From Mytilus trossulus (lineage: Eukaryota > Mollusca > Bivalvia > Mytilida > Mytilidae): a DNA stretch of 64,000 bases. How positions within the stretch are numbered: position 1 is the stretch's first letter; every line of letters starts with the position of its first letter. The stretch covers positions 59,915,166 to 59,979,165 of the forward strand of contig NC_086376.1 in NCBI RefSeq assembly GCF_036588685.1, written 5' to 3'. Shown here piece by piece: positions 23,859-36,049 of the stretch. A model generated the notes under the pieces. The model saw only the letters and a list, made by a program, of their open reading frames with translations, was not told the origin of the DNA and did no database searches. A program made the position numbers and the translations under genes.

Positions 23859-25496
23859 TTCTTATGGTAAAAAATTGTGAAGAACACATTATCATTTGGG
23901 AATTTTGGACTCTTCTGTAGTTTTAATTCTGATGAGGGTGCCGTAGGAACCAAAACTTGTCTATCTTATTGAATAAGACTGTATACCCTACCTCTTATAT
24001 TCAAATTTTTGGATAAAAGAAATAATTGTTCATAAATTTAGTAGAACTTTCTTTACAGTTATCCCATTTGCAGAGGGCATGGGGCATTGACCAGCATATT
24101 AACTGTTCTGCTAAGTTTAAAACAAGGCGTTTGATGTATCAAGTTTGATATAGGCCTATTTAAAGGCTTGAAGCTGATGATTAGATAATTCTCATTTATA
24201 TATGTTTGTCATCTATGTATGAGCAAAACAAAATTATATGAAATATGAAACGGCTGAAATCTAAAGATCATAGCTGTTATGTGGTGGTTCTTTTTTTAAG
24301 GGAAAGCAGTTTGGTTCTCAGTTTCAAAATAATGACCACTAGTTTATGTTGATAGGTGATTAATAAAGGAATCAAAAGAACAAAAATAATTTAAAGGTTA
24401 ATGTGCTAGTTTCCAAAATATAAACCATTGAGATTTTTGCGGGTAAAATATTTGTTCTACGCATATCATATCTTTAACAGTGACAAGTTTAAAAGTTCTT
24501 AAAAACTATTAGAAAATAATTAAAATTTAATGAGACTTTTATAGATGGATTATCATTATGCATGTAAAAGATTTATTAATAGAAAAATGGGGGTCAATTT
24601 TATTTAAGACATTCAAATGAATAAAACCAGAGAAATCTGAAAATCTGACAAATATTCCAAAACATAACAAGCAAACTTCCTTAATTTCATACATAAAAAA
24701 TGTGCTTTCTGATTTCAGCTTACTCCTTCAAATTGTATTGAAAGCCCTCCTTTACAACGAAATATTTCCAGTTAAATTTCTACACTGACAAAAGTTATTA
24801 TTAATATTATTATTATTACAAGGCATTTTTATAGCGCATTATATAAAAATACAATTACTCTAAGCGCTTTACATGTTAAAACAAAAATACACAAGTTCGT
24901 ACACACACGAAATTACAAAGTTAAAAATATACTGAAATATGTATAAAGCATACATCAAATCAACTATAAAAATTTAAGACTCCAGCAACTTAAAATGACT
25001 TAAAAGAAAGTTCTTTTTTTTGATAAGGGGAGATAATCACAAATTCTGATAACCAAGTTGATATTATCCCATTTCACCTTATATTAATAGGGGCTTCTTA
25101 TTTTATGCATTACATAAAATGAAATTAAGAGGGTATTTTTTTTGGGGGGGGCTTCTCAAAAATTGTAATTTTGTCCATCAAATTAAAATTTGTGAAGCAA
25201 TTTTGCCACAAATAATTCTTTCAGGATGGAAAAGTTGCTATAGCATACCACACAGTTAGGAAATGGTCTAAGGCAATGCAAGACAAACAATAAGTTGAGG
25301 TCAATTTAGGCCTTAACACATATTTACACAGATTTTTTTACAGACTAAGTTAACTCTTTAAGATGGAATAAAACTCAACTTTTATGTACATAGCTCCATA
25401 TCAGGGAATTTGCAGAATCTACATTAACTGATCAAGGAATTTGCTGAATCTACAGTTACTGAACTCATCTCATAGGCCCAAGAACAGTTATTTCAA
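23859..25496. other. No gene recognised
   Basis: AT-rich spacer between the two 420-bp copies. At about 24810-24870, TTTATAGCGCATTATA and CTAAGCGCTTTACATG resemble a widespread invertebrate repeat. Confidence 0.4.
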
Positions 25497-25915
25497 TGTT
25501 AAATAAAATTTGTTGAATAATTTTGAATCAAATTTTGCAGAGTTACTGCTTCCAATTGGCTTCCCTCAGAGTTACATGCCTCTAATTGGGACCACTCTGC
25601 CAGGGGTACTGCTTCTAATTAGCTTTTGCAGACAGAGGTATATATGTACTGCTTCCAATCAGCTTCGCAACAAGACAGAGGGTGTGCTCCCAATTAGCTT
25701 CACTAAGAGGTACGTGCTTCCAATTGGCTTCGCTCAGACAACCATACTACTTCCAGTGTTGTAATGGTACGGATTTGCAAGTCTATACTACTTCTATTGT
25801 TGAAATGGTACATAATTGTAATTAATTGTCGTCCAAATTTGCAAAAACATATTTTATTTAACATTCTTAATTCAGTTTACTGTCACAACTACTTTCACTC
25901 TCTATTTGTAATTTT
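25497..25915 (+). repeat. 420-bp dispersed duplication, copy 2
   Basis: Second copy of 23439-23858, 2,058 bp downstream and in the same orientation, with the same internal short units. Differences are scattered single bases, including loss of one G near 25541. Confidence 0.8.
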
Positions 25916-26808
25916 ATTCTCAACAGGCATATATCCGAACCCTTTACTATCTTACAGAAGAAGAAAAAGTTTCAAACTCATTGCTATACTAAAATTATTT
26001 ATAATATTTTTGTTATTTGTAGATTCTCCATTCTTAACCAATGTAAATGTTAACTTAATAGGAAAATTTTTATCTGTTGAGCCACAATAATAAAAATCAA
26101 TAGCATTTAATGATAGTGAGAAAAAGAAATTTGAGTGAAAATTCAAAAAACAATACATTAACCTTAATCAAAACTTCCACTCTTGTTGAAAATGGAGAAT
26201 CTTTACATTAATTATTTTAGAATTTACCAACTACATTCTTTCTCTTGTTTATGCAAGATTTATGTGAACCGTTTATATTGGAAACTGTTCAGTAGAGTTA
26301 GAAAGACCCCAAAGGGAAATATGGTCACTCTTGGTCTTCTTCAGACTGGCAGTAAAATCCTTGCAAAAGTAAATAAGGCTTCTGTTTGGTAGTGCAGCAT
26401 GTACAAATTGGCAGCCATGTCCAGTGTCAGAATGGGGATGTTAAATCTGATGTCTTGTGAAGTGAGAGTCCCCAGCTTTCAACATGTTAAGAACCTTCAA
26501 AACATCTCTAAGGAGTATGGAGAATTCATCACATAATTATATTCTTCAACCACAGTAATTGTTATCTGAAAAAGAAATGCACTTTTCAATATTCTGTCAT
26601 ATTTCAAGAAACTGAAATAGGCAAAAAATAGCAAACTGGGAATAACAATTAAAGCAGAGAAAGTTTTTCCAAAGAAATTTCCCTTCCAAAAACTTGACAG
26701 GTCATTCCAGAAAATATTAAATTGTAAAAAGATTGTAAAAATCACATGGGAATTTACATGATTCTTAATAGAATAATTTTATTTATCTATAAAATAGTTC
26801 TTTCTTAC
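25916..26808. other. No gene recognised
   Basis: Short reading frames only. The stretch 26270-26480 has a slightly higher GC content than its surroundings but shows no recognisable product. Confidence 0.35.
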
Positions 26809-26873
26809 TTTTAAAAGTCAACTCTAATAGCCATTTCCAACATCAATCTGTAAGTACAAGCTGTAATGCTAAC
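26809..26873 (-). CDS. Exon-like segment with in-phase stop
   Basis: The minus strand shows an acceptor (TTTATTTTTCAG) and a donor (GTAAGAAAG) around 65 bases. One phase is open and encodes VSITACTYRLMLEMAIRVDF followed by TAA. The other two phases are closed. If real it is the end of a reading frame with a further untranslated exon downstream. It could be the 3' part of the minus-strand unit that holds the micro-exon array, but nothing proves the link. Confidence 0.3.
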
Positions 26874-27777
26874 CTGAAAAATAAAACACTTATTCATTCA
26901 AAATAGTAAAAAGGAATCACTGTTGGTATACTTATGCACAATAGATAGAAATATGTGATATATAACATATCAAGGTGAAAGAAGATGCAGAGAACACATC
27001 AATGGGACAACATCCCAAACAAGCTAACAAATACAACATACTTTCCAACCTCTGAAACCTCAAAGAGTAAGAACGCCTTTCAGCCTTGACAGCTTATGGG
27101 GAGATTTTTTTGTTAATTATCGTCTCCTCGGAGACGATGTTAAGAATTGAATGATGGACAGCCAGTGTGTGAATGCTTCTTACTACCTGATTGGAAGATA
27201 TTACGAGACGAGACGTGAATAATCAAAGTTTATTGATTGGTTAGGACAATCCAAACCTTAGTAAATGTCCTTCAATCCCGTAGAGTATCGGATTTGTTCT
27301 CGCTATTTTAGCAATTAGATTTTGTCTGGTCATTAATCATACATATTCATGATATTGGTACACAGGTAACTTTTATATATAAATAGCTGAATCTTCTGGA
27401 AACAACAACATCAAACCATATATACTACTTAATAATGTGTGACCTCGCGTGTGTGATAAAACTTGTTGGTTAATATTCTAAATGAATTAATCTAGACTAC
27501 AAAACGAGAACACTTTCCATTTTCATCAGCTAAGAGACGACTAGTTTTTTTGGAAAGGCTAATACTTGTGACATTTTGAAAGTAAATATATAACCTGTAA
27601 ACTAACTAATCTACAAAACACCAATAAAACCAGACAAAGATCTCCATCTAGTTTGAGTTGACATTTTCAACTACTGGTACTAATAAATCAAACATTAAAA
27701 CTACTGACAAAAAGTTTTCAAGCCCAGTGATAGCTGATTGTTTGTTTCTTTTTATTGGCAGTATGATAAAATTTGTT
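26874..27777. other. No gene recognised
   Basis: AT-rich. A hairpin with 9-bp arms (ATCGTCTCC and GGAGACGAT, loop TC) lies at about 27119-27138. Confidence 0.4.
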
Positions 27778-28162
27778 TAAATAGAGGAATTATATACGTA
27801 CTTGTATTTAAGATATCTTATACCACAAGTCTTACTCCCCTTCATGAAAACATTGGCACTGTTTTATAACCTAAAAAGGAATTAAAATTGACACAAATTA
27901 TATATTATACAAATTTGTTAAATTGCAGCCTAAACTTTTATTAATCTATTCTGTATTCTGATTGCATAATAGTGAGTTATCTCCCATTGAAAGAAACATT
28001 CTTGCAGTTTATTGTACTTGTCTCCCTTGAAGTAAAAATTCTATCAGGATTTACTTTTCATGGCATTAAATTTTATTCGTGTACCAGAAAAACATTTATC
28101 AAACTGATACATATCTTTTTTGTGTGTTGTAAATGTGCAAAATAACAAAAATGTGTGCTGCC

Positions 28163-28396
28163 TTATAGATAATCCTTATAGACTTTATCACATTTTCCCT
28201 TATAATGTACAGAATTATTTGGCTTGAATATACTTGCATTATTTCTTTCATGACAAAGCCTCAGACTTGTTTGAAGATCAATGTAATAATTAATCTTCAT
28301 TCCAGCTGCTATCCTTGGTGCTTGATTGCTTACATGGCAAAGCCTCGGACTTGGTTGAAGATCTAAGTAAACATCTTCCATGGAGTTGCTACTCAT
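28163..28396 (-). CDS. Hypothetical small protein, tandem copy 1
   Basis: 77 codons from an ATG. The protein has an internal duplication: DLQPSPRLCHVSNQ is echoed by DLQTSLRLCHERNN. Upstream an acceptor-like CAGTAGCAG precedes the frame, so it may be part of a spliced exon. Differences from copy 2 are mostly amino-acid changing, so I see no sign of selection to keep the protein. No family recognised. Confidence 0.3.
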   Translation of the reverse strand: MSSNSMEDVYLDLQPSPRLCHVSNQAPRIAAGMKINYYIDLQTSLRLCHERNNASIFKPNNSVHYKGKCDKVYKDYL

Positions 28397-29333
28397 CTGC
28401 TATCTGGACTGAAACTTGGGACTGGCCTGCTACTGGAAAAAAATATAAAATTATAAATTAGGCTATATTTATAAGACTGCTGTTGGTCAATATAATAAAT
28501 AAATATAAACAGTTAGTTTTCTAGTTTGAATTGTATTACATCTTCATATAGGAGCCTTTTATAGCGGACTATGCTGTATGGGCTTTGCTCATTGTTGAAG
28601 GCAGTATGGTGGCCTATAGTTGTTAATGTCTGTGTCATTTTGGTCTCTTGGACAGTTGTCTCATTGGCAATCATACCACATCTTGTTTTTTATATATATT
28701 CCTTCAAGCTTCATAACCTGACATGCATCAATGGAGCTATTTTAAGCGTCTTATTTGGTGAACAATTGTAATTTTGTTGGTTTTTCATTTCATGGTTTAG
28801 CCAAAGCCTGCATACAAGTCTTTACAATGATATCAGTGTGATCAATTCAAAATTTGACAACCTTTAGTCAACAACAAAACACCATTTGATGTCTTACAAC
28901 CTTAAGCCTTGTGTATGTTTTTTCCTTGTAAACTTATTTTATGATTATCTTTTTTTTTTAAATAGAGGAATAACATACGTACTTGTATTTAAGATATCTT
29001 ATACCACAAGTCTTACTCCCCTTCATGAAAACATTGGCACTGTTTTATAAATTACCTAAAAAGCAATTAAAATTGACACAAATTATATATTATACAAATT
29101 TGTTAAATTGCAGCCTAAACTTTTATTAATCTATTCTGTATTCAGATTGCATAATAGTGAGTTATCTCCCACTGAAAGAAACATTCTTGCAGTTTATTGT
29201 ACTAGTCTCCCTTGAAGTAAAAATTCAATCAGGATTGACTTTTCATGAATTTGTGTACCAAAAAAACATCTAAACTGATAAATATCTTTGTTGTGTGTTG
29301 TAAATGTGCAAAATAACCAAAATGTATGCTGCC

Positions 29334-29567
29334 TTATAGATAATCCTTATAGACTTTATCACATTTCCCCTGATAATGTACACAATTATTTGGCTTGAAT
29401 ATACTTGCATTATTTCTTTCATGACAAAGCCTCAGACTTGTTTGAAGATCAATGTAATAATTAATCTTCATTTCAGCTGCTATCCTTGGTGCTTGATTGC
29501 TTGCATGGCAAAGCCTCGGACTTGGTTGAAGATTTAAGTAAACATCTTCCATGGAGTTGCTACTCAT
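29334..29567 (-). CDS. Hypothetical small protein, tandem copy 2
   Basis: Same frame as at 28163-28396 with five residue changes. Here the frame is open further upstream to the acceptor-like CAG (ASPKFQTRWQ before MSSNSM), whereas copies 1 and 3 have a stop there. No family recognised. Confidence 0.3.
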   Translation of the reverse strand: MSSNSMEDVYLNLQPSPRLCHASNQAPRIAAEMKINYYIDLQTSLRLCHERNNASIFKPNNCVHYQGKCDKVYKDYL

Positions 29568-30551
29568 CTGCCATCTGGTCTGAAACTTGGGACTGGCCTG
29601 CTACTGGAAAAAAATCTAAAATTATAAATTAGGTTATATTTATAAGACTGCTGTTGGTCAATATAATAAATAAATAAACAGTTAGTTTTCTCGTTTGAAT
29701 TGTATTACATCTTCATATCGGAGCCTTTTATAGCGGACTATGCGGTATAGGATTTGCTCATTGTTGAAGGCAGTATGGTGACCTATAGTTGTTAATGTCT
29801 GTGTCATTTTGGTCTCTTGTGGACAGTTGTCTCATTGGCACTCATACCACATCTTGTTTTTATATATATTCCTTCAAGCTTCATAACCTGACAAGTATCA
29901 AAGGAGCCATTTTCAGCATCTTATTTGGTGAACAATTGTAATTATGTTGGTACTTCATTTCGTGGTTTAGCCAAAGCCTGCATACAAGTCTTTACAATGA
30001 CATTAGTGTGACCAATTCAAAATTTTAGAACCTTTATAGTCAACAACAAAACACCATTTGACCTCTTACAACTTTAAGCCTGGTGCATGTTTTTTCCCTG
30101 TAAACTTATTTTATGATTATCAAATTGTTTTAAATAGAAGAATAATATACGTACTTGTATTTAAGATATCTTATACCACAAGTCTTACTCCCCTTCATGA
30201 AAACATTGGCACTGTTTTATAAATTACCTAAAAAGGAATTAAAATTGACACAAATTATATATTATACAAATTTGTTAAATTGCAGCCTAAACTTTTATTA
30301 ATCTATTCTGTATTCAGATTGCATAATAGTGAGTTATCTCCCACTGAAAGAAACATTCTTGCAGTTAATTGTACTAGTCTCCCTTGAAGTAAAAATTCTA
30401 TCAGGATTGACTTTTCATGGCATTAAATATTATTTGTGTAACAGAAAAACATCTAAACTGATACATATTTTTTTTTGTGTGTTGTAAATGTGCAAAATAA
30501 CCAAAATGTGTGTTGCTTTATAGATAATGCTTATATACTTTCACGTTTTTG

Positions 30552-30749
30552 CTAATAATGTACAGAATTAATTGGCTTGAATATACTTGCATTATTTCTT
30601 TCATGACAAAGCCTCAGACTTGGTGGAAGATCAATGTAATAATTAATCTTCATTCTAGCTGCTATCCTTGGTGCTTGATTGCTTACATGGCAAAGCCTCG
30701 GACTTGGTTGAAGATCTAAGTAAATATCTTCCATGGAGTTGCTACTCAT
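30552..30749 (-). CDS. Hypothetical small protein, tandem copy 3 (shorter)
   Basis: Same start as the other two, with a stop twelve codons earlier (after KPINSVHY). Sequence before the ATG differs, marking the end of the tandem duplication. No family recognised. Confidence 0.25.
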   Translation of the reverse strand: MSSNSMEDIYLDLQPSPRLCHVSNQAPRIAARMKINYYIDLPPSLRLCHERNNASIFKPINSVHY

Positions 30750-30769
30750 CTACCATCTCAACTGAAACA

Positions 30770-31139
30770 TCTGTGTGAATGGCGTAGTTTTCTGTGTCTA
30801 TGCTCTTTTTGCCTATAATTAATTAACCATTTTAATTTTAACTTTTAATCAGTATTATGAAGACTGTTTAATGATAACACCATTAAGTCTGAAATTAATG
30901 TATGCAGATAATTATCAGAATGGGGTGGCTAACCAAAACAATCTGATGTATACATTTTGAACAAACATTCTAAACAAAGTCATATTTTCCCAATCAAAAT
31001 GGAAATAAATACATGAATATCCAAATTGTCAATATTAAGTCTATTTGTTGTAATAATTAACTCAGAAATTTAAATGTGATGCAAGTTTTATTTCAAATCC
31101 TAAATTGGGAGGATCAGTCTATTTTAATTTGTAACAATT
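30770..31139. other. No gene recognised
   Basis: AT-rich spacer between the tandem copies and the exon-like block next to the array. Confidence 0.4.
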
Positions 31140-31452
31140 ACAATAATTCTTTTTAAATTATATTTCATTAGAGTAAATTTGAACATGAAATTAAGAACAA
31201 TTTTGTAATAAAATTTCAAGTGGTCGTTCAAAGGAAATACTGATTTTTTTTACCTAAATTTAAAAAAAGAAGTTTTAAACACAATTGCAATGACCAAATA
31301 CTTACATCCTCATTATCTGCCAACTGTATTGAAACCATATTCCTTAAGGTGTAGGACTGTACTTTCATCTGGACTCATCCATCTGAAATACAAACTTAAA
31401 ACATCTTAATATTTATGAGACAACTGTTAGTAAATTAAAAAAAAATATATAT
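31140..31452 (-). repeat. Exon-like block E, copy 1
   Basis: Shares about 300 bp of alignable sequence with 39540-39900, on the other side of the array. Its core, 31306-31382, has a minus-strand acceptor (TGTATTTCAG) and donor (GTAAGTATTTGG). One phase gives WMSPDESTVLHLKEYGFN and a stop. The other copy reads WMSPDESSVLNLKEDGFN and stops at the same codon. Confidence 0.6.
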
Positions 31453-34400
31453 ACATACCTGCCCATCCAATCCTTGGACTGCCACCTAGAGGAAACTTGG
31501 ACAAAAAGGCATACAATCATGCACACATTCTTATCTTAACATACCTGTCATTCCGATTCTTTGACGCCACCTAAAGGAAACTTGGACAAAAAGGCATACA
31601 AATATGAACACAATCTTATCTTAACATACCTTCACTTCCAATCCTTGGAACGCCACCTAGAGGAAACTTGGACAAAAAGGCATACAATCATGCACACATT
31701 CTTATCTTAACATACCTGACATTCCGATTCTTTGACGCCACCTAGAAGAAACTTGGACAAAAAGGCATACAAATATGAACACAATCTTATCTTAACATAC
31801 CTTCACTTCCAATCCTTGGACTGTCACCTAAAGGAAACTTGGACAAAAAGGCATACAAATATGAACACAATCTTATCTTAACATACCTTCACTTCCAATC
31901 CTTGGACTGCCACCTAGAGGAAACTTGGACAAAAAGGCATACACATATGAACACAATCTTATCTTAACATACCTTCACTTCCAATCCTTGGACCGCCACC
32001 TAGAAGAAACTAGGACAAAAAGACATTCAAACATGCACACAATCTTATCTTAACATACCTTTACTTCCAATCCTTGGACTGCAACCTAAAGGAAACATGG
32101 ACAAAAAGGCATACAAATATGAACACAATCTTATCTTAACATACCTTCACTTCCAATCCTTGGACTGCCACCTAGAGGAAACTTGGACAAAAAGGCATAC
32201 AAATATGAACACAATCTTATCTTAACATACCTGCCCATCCAATCCTTGGACTGCCACCTAGAGGAAACTTGGACAAAAAGGCATACAAATATGAACACAA
32301 TCTTATCTTAACATACCTGCCCATTCAATTCTTCGACTGCCACCTAGAGGAAACTTGGACAAAAAGGCATACAAATATGAACACAATCTTATCTTAACAT
32401 ACCTTTACTTCCAATCTTGGACTGCCACCTAAAGGAAACTTGGACAAAAAGGCATACAAATATGAACACAATCTTATCTTAACATACCTGCCCATCCAAT
32501 TCTTAGACTGCCACCTAGAGGAAACTTGGACAAAAAGGCATACAAATATGAACACAATCTTATCTTAACATACCTTCACTTCCAATCCTTGGACCGCCAC
32601 CTAGAAGAAACTAGGACAAAAAGACATTCAAACATGCACACAATCTTATCTTAACATACCTTTACTTCCAATCCTTGGACTGCAACCTAAAGGAAACATG
32701 GACAAAAAGGCATACAAATATGAACACAATCTTATCTTAACATACCTTCACTTCCAATCCTTGGACTGCCACCTAGAGGAAACTTGGACAAAAAGGCATA
32801 CAAATATGAACACAATCTTATCTTAACATACCTGCCCATCCAATCCTTGGACTGCCACCTAGAGGAAACTTGGACAAAAAGGCATACAAATATGAACACA
32901 ATCTTATCTTAACATACCTGCCCATTCAATTCTTCGACTGCCACCTAGAGGAAACTTGGACAAAAAGGCATACAAATATGAACACAATCTTATCTTAACA
33001 TACCTTTACTTCCAATCTTGGACTGCCACCTAAAGGAAACTTGGACAAAAAGGCATACAAATATGAACACAATCTTATCTTAACATACCTGCCCATCCAA
33101 TTCTTAGACTGCCACCTAGAGGAAACTTGGACAAAAAGGCATACAAATATGAACACAATCTTATCTTAACATACCTTCACTTCCAATCCTTGGACCACCA
33201 CCTAGAGGAAACTTGGACAAAAAGGCATACAATCTTATCTTAACATACCTTCACTTCCAATCCTTGGACCACCACCTAGAGGAAACTTGGACAAAAAGGC
33301 ATACAAATATGAACACAATCTTATCTTAACATACCTTCACTTCCAATCCTTTGACTGCCACCTAGAGGAAACTTGGACAAAAAGGCATACAATCATGCAC
33401 ACATTCTTATCTTAACATACCTTTACTTCAAATTCTTTGACACCACCTAGAGGAAACTTGGACAAAAAGGCATACAAATATGAACACAATCTTATCTTAA
33501 CATACCTGCCCATCCAATTCTTTGACTGCCACCTAGAGGAAACTTGGACAAAAAGGCATACAAATATGAACACAATCTTATCTTAAAATACCTTCCCTTC
33601 CAATCCTTGGACTGCCACCTAGAAGAAATTAGGACAAAAAGACATTCAAACATGCACACAATCTTATCTTAACATACCTTGACTTCCAATCCTTGGACTG
33701 CAACCTAAAGGAAACTTGGACAAAAAGGCATAAAAATATGAACACAATCTTATCTTAACATACCTTCACTTCCAATCCTTGGACTGTCACCTAAATGAAA
33801 CTTGGACAAAAAGGCATACAAATATGAACACAATCTTATCTTAACATACCTTCACTTCCAATCTTTGGACTGCCACCTAGAGGAAACTTGGACAAAAAGG
33901 CATACAAATATGAACACAATCTTATCTTAACATACCTGCCCATCCAATCCTTGGACTGCCACCTAGAGGAAACTTGGACAAAAAGGCATACAAATATGAA
34001 CACAATCTTATCTTAACATACCTGCCCATCCAATTCTTTGACTGCCACCTAGAGGAAACTTGGACAAAAAGGCATACAAATATGAACACAATCTTATCTT
34101 AACATACCTTTACTTCCAATCCTTGGACTGCCACCTAAAGGAAACTTGGACAAAAAGGCATACAAATATGAACACAATCTTATCTTAACATACCTGCCCA
34201 TCCAATTCTTAGACTGCCACCTAGAGGAAACTTGGACAAAAAGGCATACAAATATGAACACAATCTTATCTTAACATACCTTCACTTCCAATCCTTGGAC
34301 CACCACCTAGAGGAAACTTGGACAAAAAGGCATACAAATAAGAACACAATCTTATCTTAACATACCTTTACTTCCAATCCTTGGACTGCCGCCTAAAAGA

Positions 34401-35690
34401 AACTTGGACAAAAAGGCATACAAATATGAACACAATCTTATCTTAACATACCTTCACTTCCAATCCTTGGACTGCCACCTAGAGGAAACTTGGACAAAAA
34501 GGCATACAAATATGAACACAATCTTATCTTAACATACCTTCACTTCCAATCCTTGGACTGCCACCTAGAGGAAACTTGGACAAAAAGGCATACAAATATG
34601 AACACAATCTTATCTTAACATACCTTCACTTCCAATCCTTGGACTGCCACCTAGAAGAAATTAGGACAAAAAGACATTCAAACATGCACACAATCTTATC
34701 TTAACATACCTTGACCTCCAATCCTTGGACTGCAACCTAAAGGAAACTTGGACAAAAAGGCATACAAATATGAACACAATCTTATCTTAACATACCTGCC
34801 CATCCAATCCGTGGACTGCCACCTAGAGGAAACTTGGACAAAAAGGCATACAAATATGAACACAATCTTATCTTAACATACCTTCACTTCCAATCCTTGG
34901 ACTGCAACCTAGAAGAAACTACGACAAAAAGACATACAAACATGCACACAATCTTATCTTAACATACCTTCACATCTGATCCCTGGACCGCCACCTAGAG
35001 GAAATGAGGACAAAAAGGCATACAAATATGAACACAATCTTATCTTAACATACCTTCACTTCCAATCCTTTGACTGCCACCTAGAGGAAACTTGGACAAA
35101 AAGGCATACAATCATGCACACATTCTTATCTTAACATACCTTTACTTCAAATTCTTTGACACCACCTAGAAGAAACTTGGATAAAAAGGCATACAAATAT
35201 GAACACAATCTTATCTTAACATACCTGCCCATCCAATCCTTGGACTGCCACCTAGAGGAAACTTGGACAAAAAGGCATACAAATATGAACACAATCTTAT
35301 CTTAACATACCTGCCCATCCAATTCTTGGACTGCCACCTAGAGGAAACTTGGACAAAAAGGCATACAAATATGAACACAATCTTATCTTAACATACCTTC
35401 ACTTCCAATCCTTGGACCGCAACCTAGAAGAAACTACGACAAAAAGACATACAAACATGCACACAATCTTATCTTAACATACCTTCACATCTGATCCCTG
35501 GACCGCCACCTAGAGGAAATGAGGACAAAAAGGCATACAAACAAGCACACAATCTTATCTTAACATACCTGCACTTCAGATCCTTGGAGCGCCACCTAGA
35601 GGAAACAAGGGCAAAAAGGCATACAAACATGCACACAATCCTATCAAAACTTACCGCACTTTCTGATCCTGGACGTCACCTAAAAAATAA
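31453..35690 (-). repeat. Array of about 50 units of 86 bp, each shaped like a 27-nt micro-exon plus 59-nt intron
   Basis: On the minus strand a unit reads: acceptor (TTTCCTCTAG), 27 bases (GTGGCAGTCC to GAAGTGAAG or to GATGGGCAG), then donor GTATGTTAAG and 49 further intron bases. I count 49 well-kept units plus a worn one at 35655-35679. All keep AG before and GT after the 27-base part. Sequence variety sits mainly in the 27-base part (about 27 versions by eye), while the intron part has few variants. Two readings are mostly open: GSPRIGSE-type and VAVQGLEVK-type. Neither is open throughout: six units have 26 bases, three have TAA in the second reading and one has TGA in the first. 31973-32573 is repeated as 32574-33174 (seven units). 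Whether it is transcribed and spliced cannot be told from sequence. Confidence 0.85.
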
Positions 35691-35930
35691 AATGAAACAG
35701 ATGACCATACCTCACTTTCAATTCTTTGAAGTAACTTATAGATAATGAAAATAAATTAAAAACAGAAGAAAGAAATACTCCTATAGAAAATAGAAATAAA
35801 AAAACAGCATACATATGAAAACATATAAAATGAAACAGATATAAAACATGAAAACATATAAAATGAAATAGATAAACATAAATCATTTTCAATTCTTTGA
35901 AGTAACCTATACTATATATTTCCTACAGGC
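35691..35930 (-). repeat. Degenerate array edge
   Basis: Two worn units remain (about 35704-35745 and 35889-35915) with TACTTCAAAGAATTG. These resemble the 27-base part of the array units GTCAAAGAATTG. This is the upstream end of the array on the minus strand. Confidence 0.5.
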
Positions 35931-36049
35931 TAAAAAAAAATATAAAGAAAATTAAAAACCAATAGTTCAGTGAACAATTGCATGTCTTTCCACAAGTAAG
36001 GATAATTTTAATAGTGTTCTTAAAATTTTATTGGAATTGGATTACCTCC

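Larger units (their letters stand above)
27778..30769 (-). repeat. Three tandem copies of a 1.17-kb segment
   Basis: Copies begin near 27778, 28960 and 30131, and the third breaks off near 30769. Each has, on the minus strand, an open frame of about 65-77 codons starting MSSNSMED. Downstream of that frame is an exon-like stretch bordered by TTTTTAG and GTACGTAT. Copies 1 and 2 also share an M1 repeat piece, inserted before the duplication. Confidence 0.85.

Noticed and set aside
26497..26745. 82-codon hydrophobic frame, possible membrane protein
   Set aside because: Strong AT bias makes F-, L- and I-rich frames common here, and no homology or start context supports it.
31453..35690. CRISPR array
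   Set aside because: The regular repeats with a variable segment look similar at first, but the variable parts are related to each other, the repeat is 59 bp, borders are splice sites and the context is eukaryotic.
35680..35892. 70-codon frame rich in F and H
   Set aside because: It arises from local repetition of ATAAAATGAAACAGAT at the array edge.
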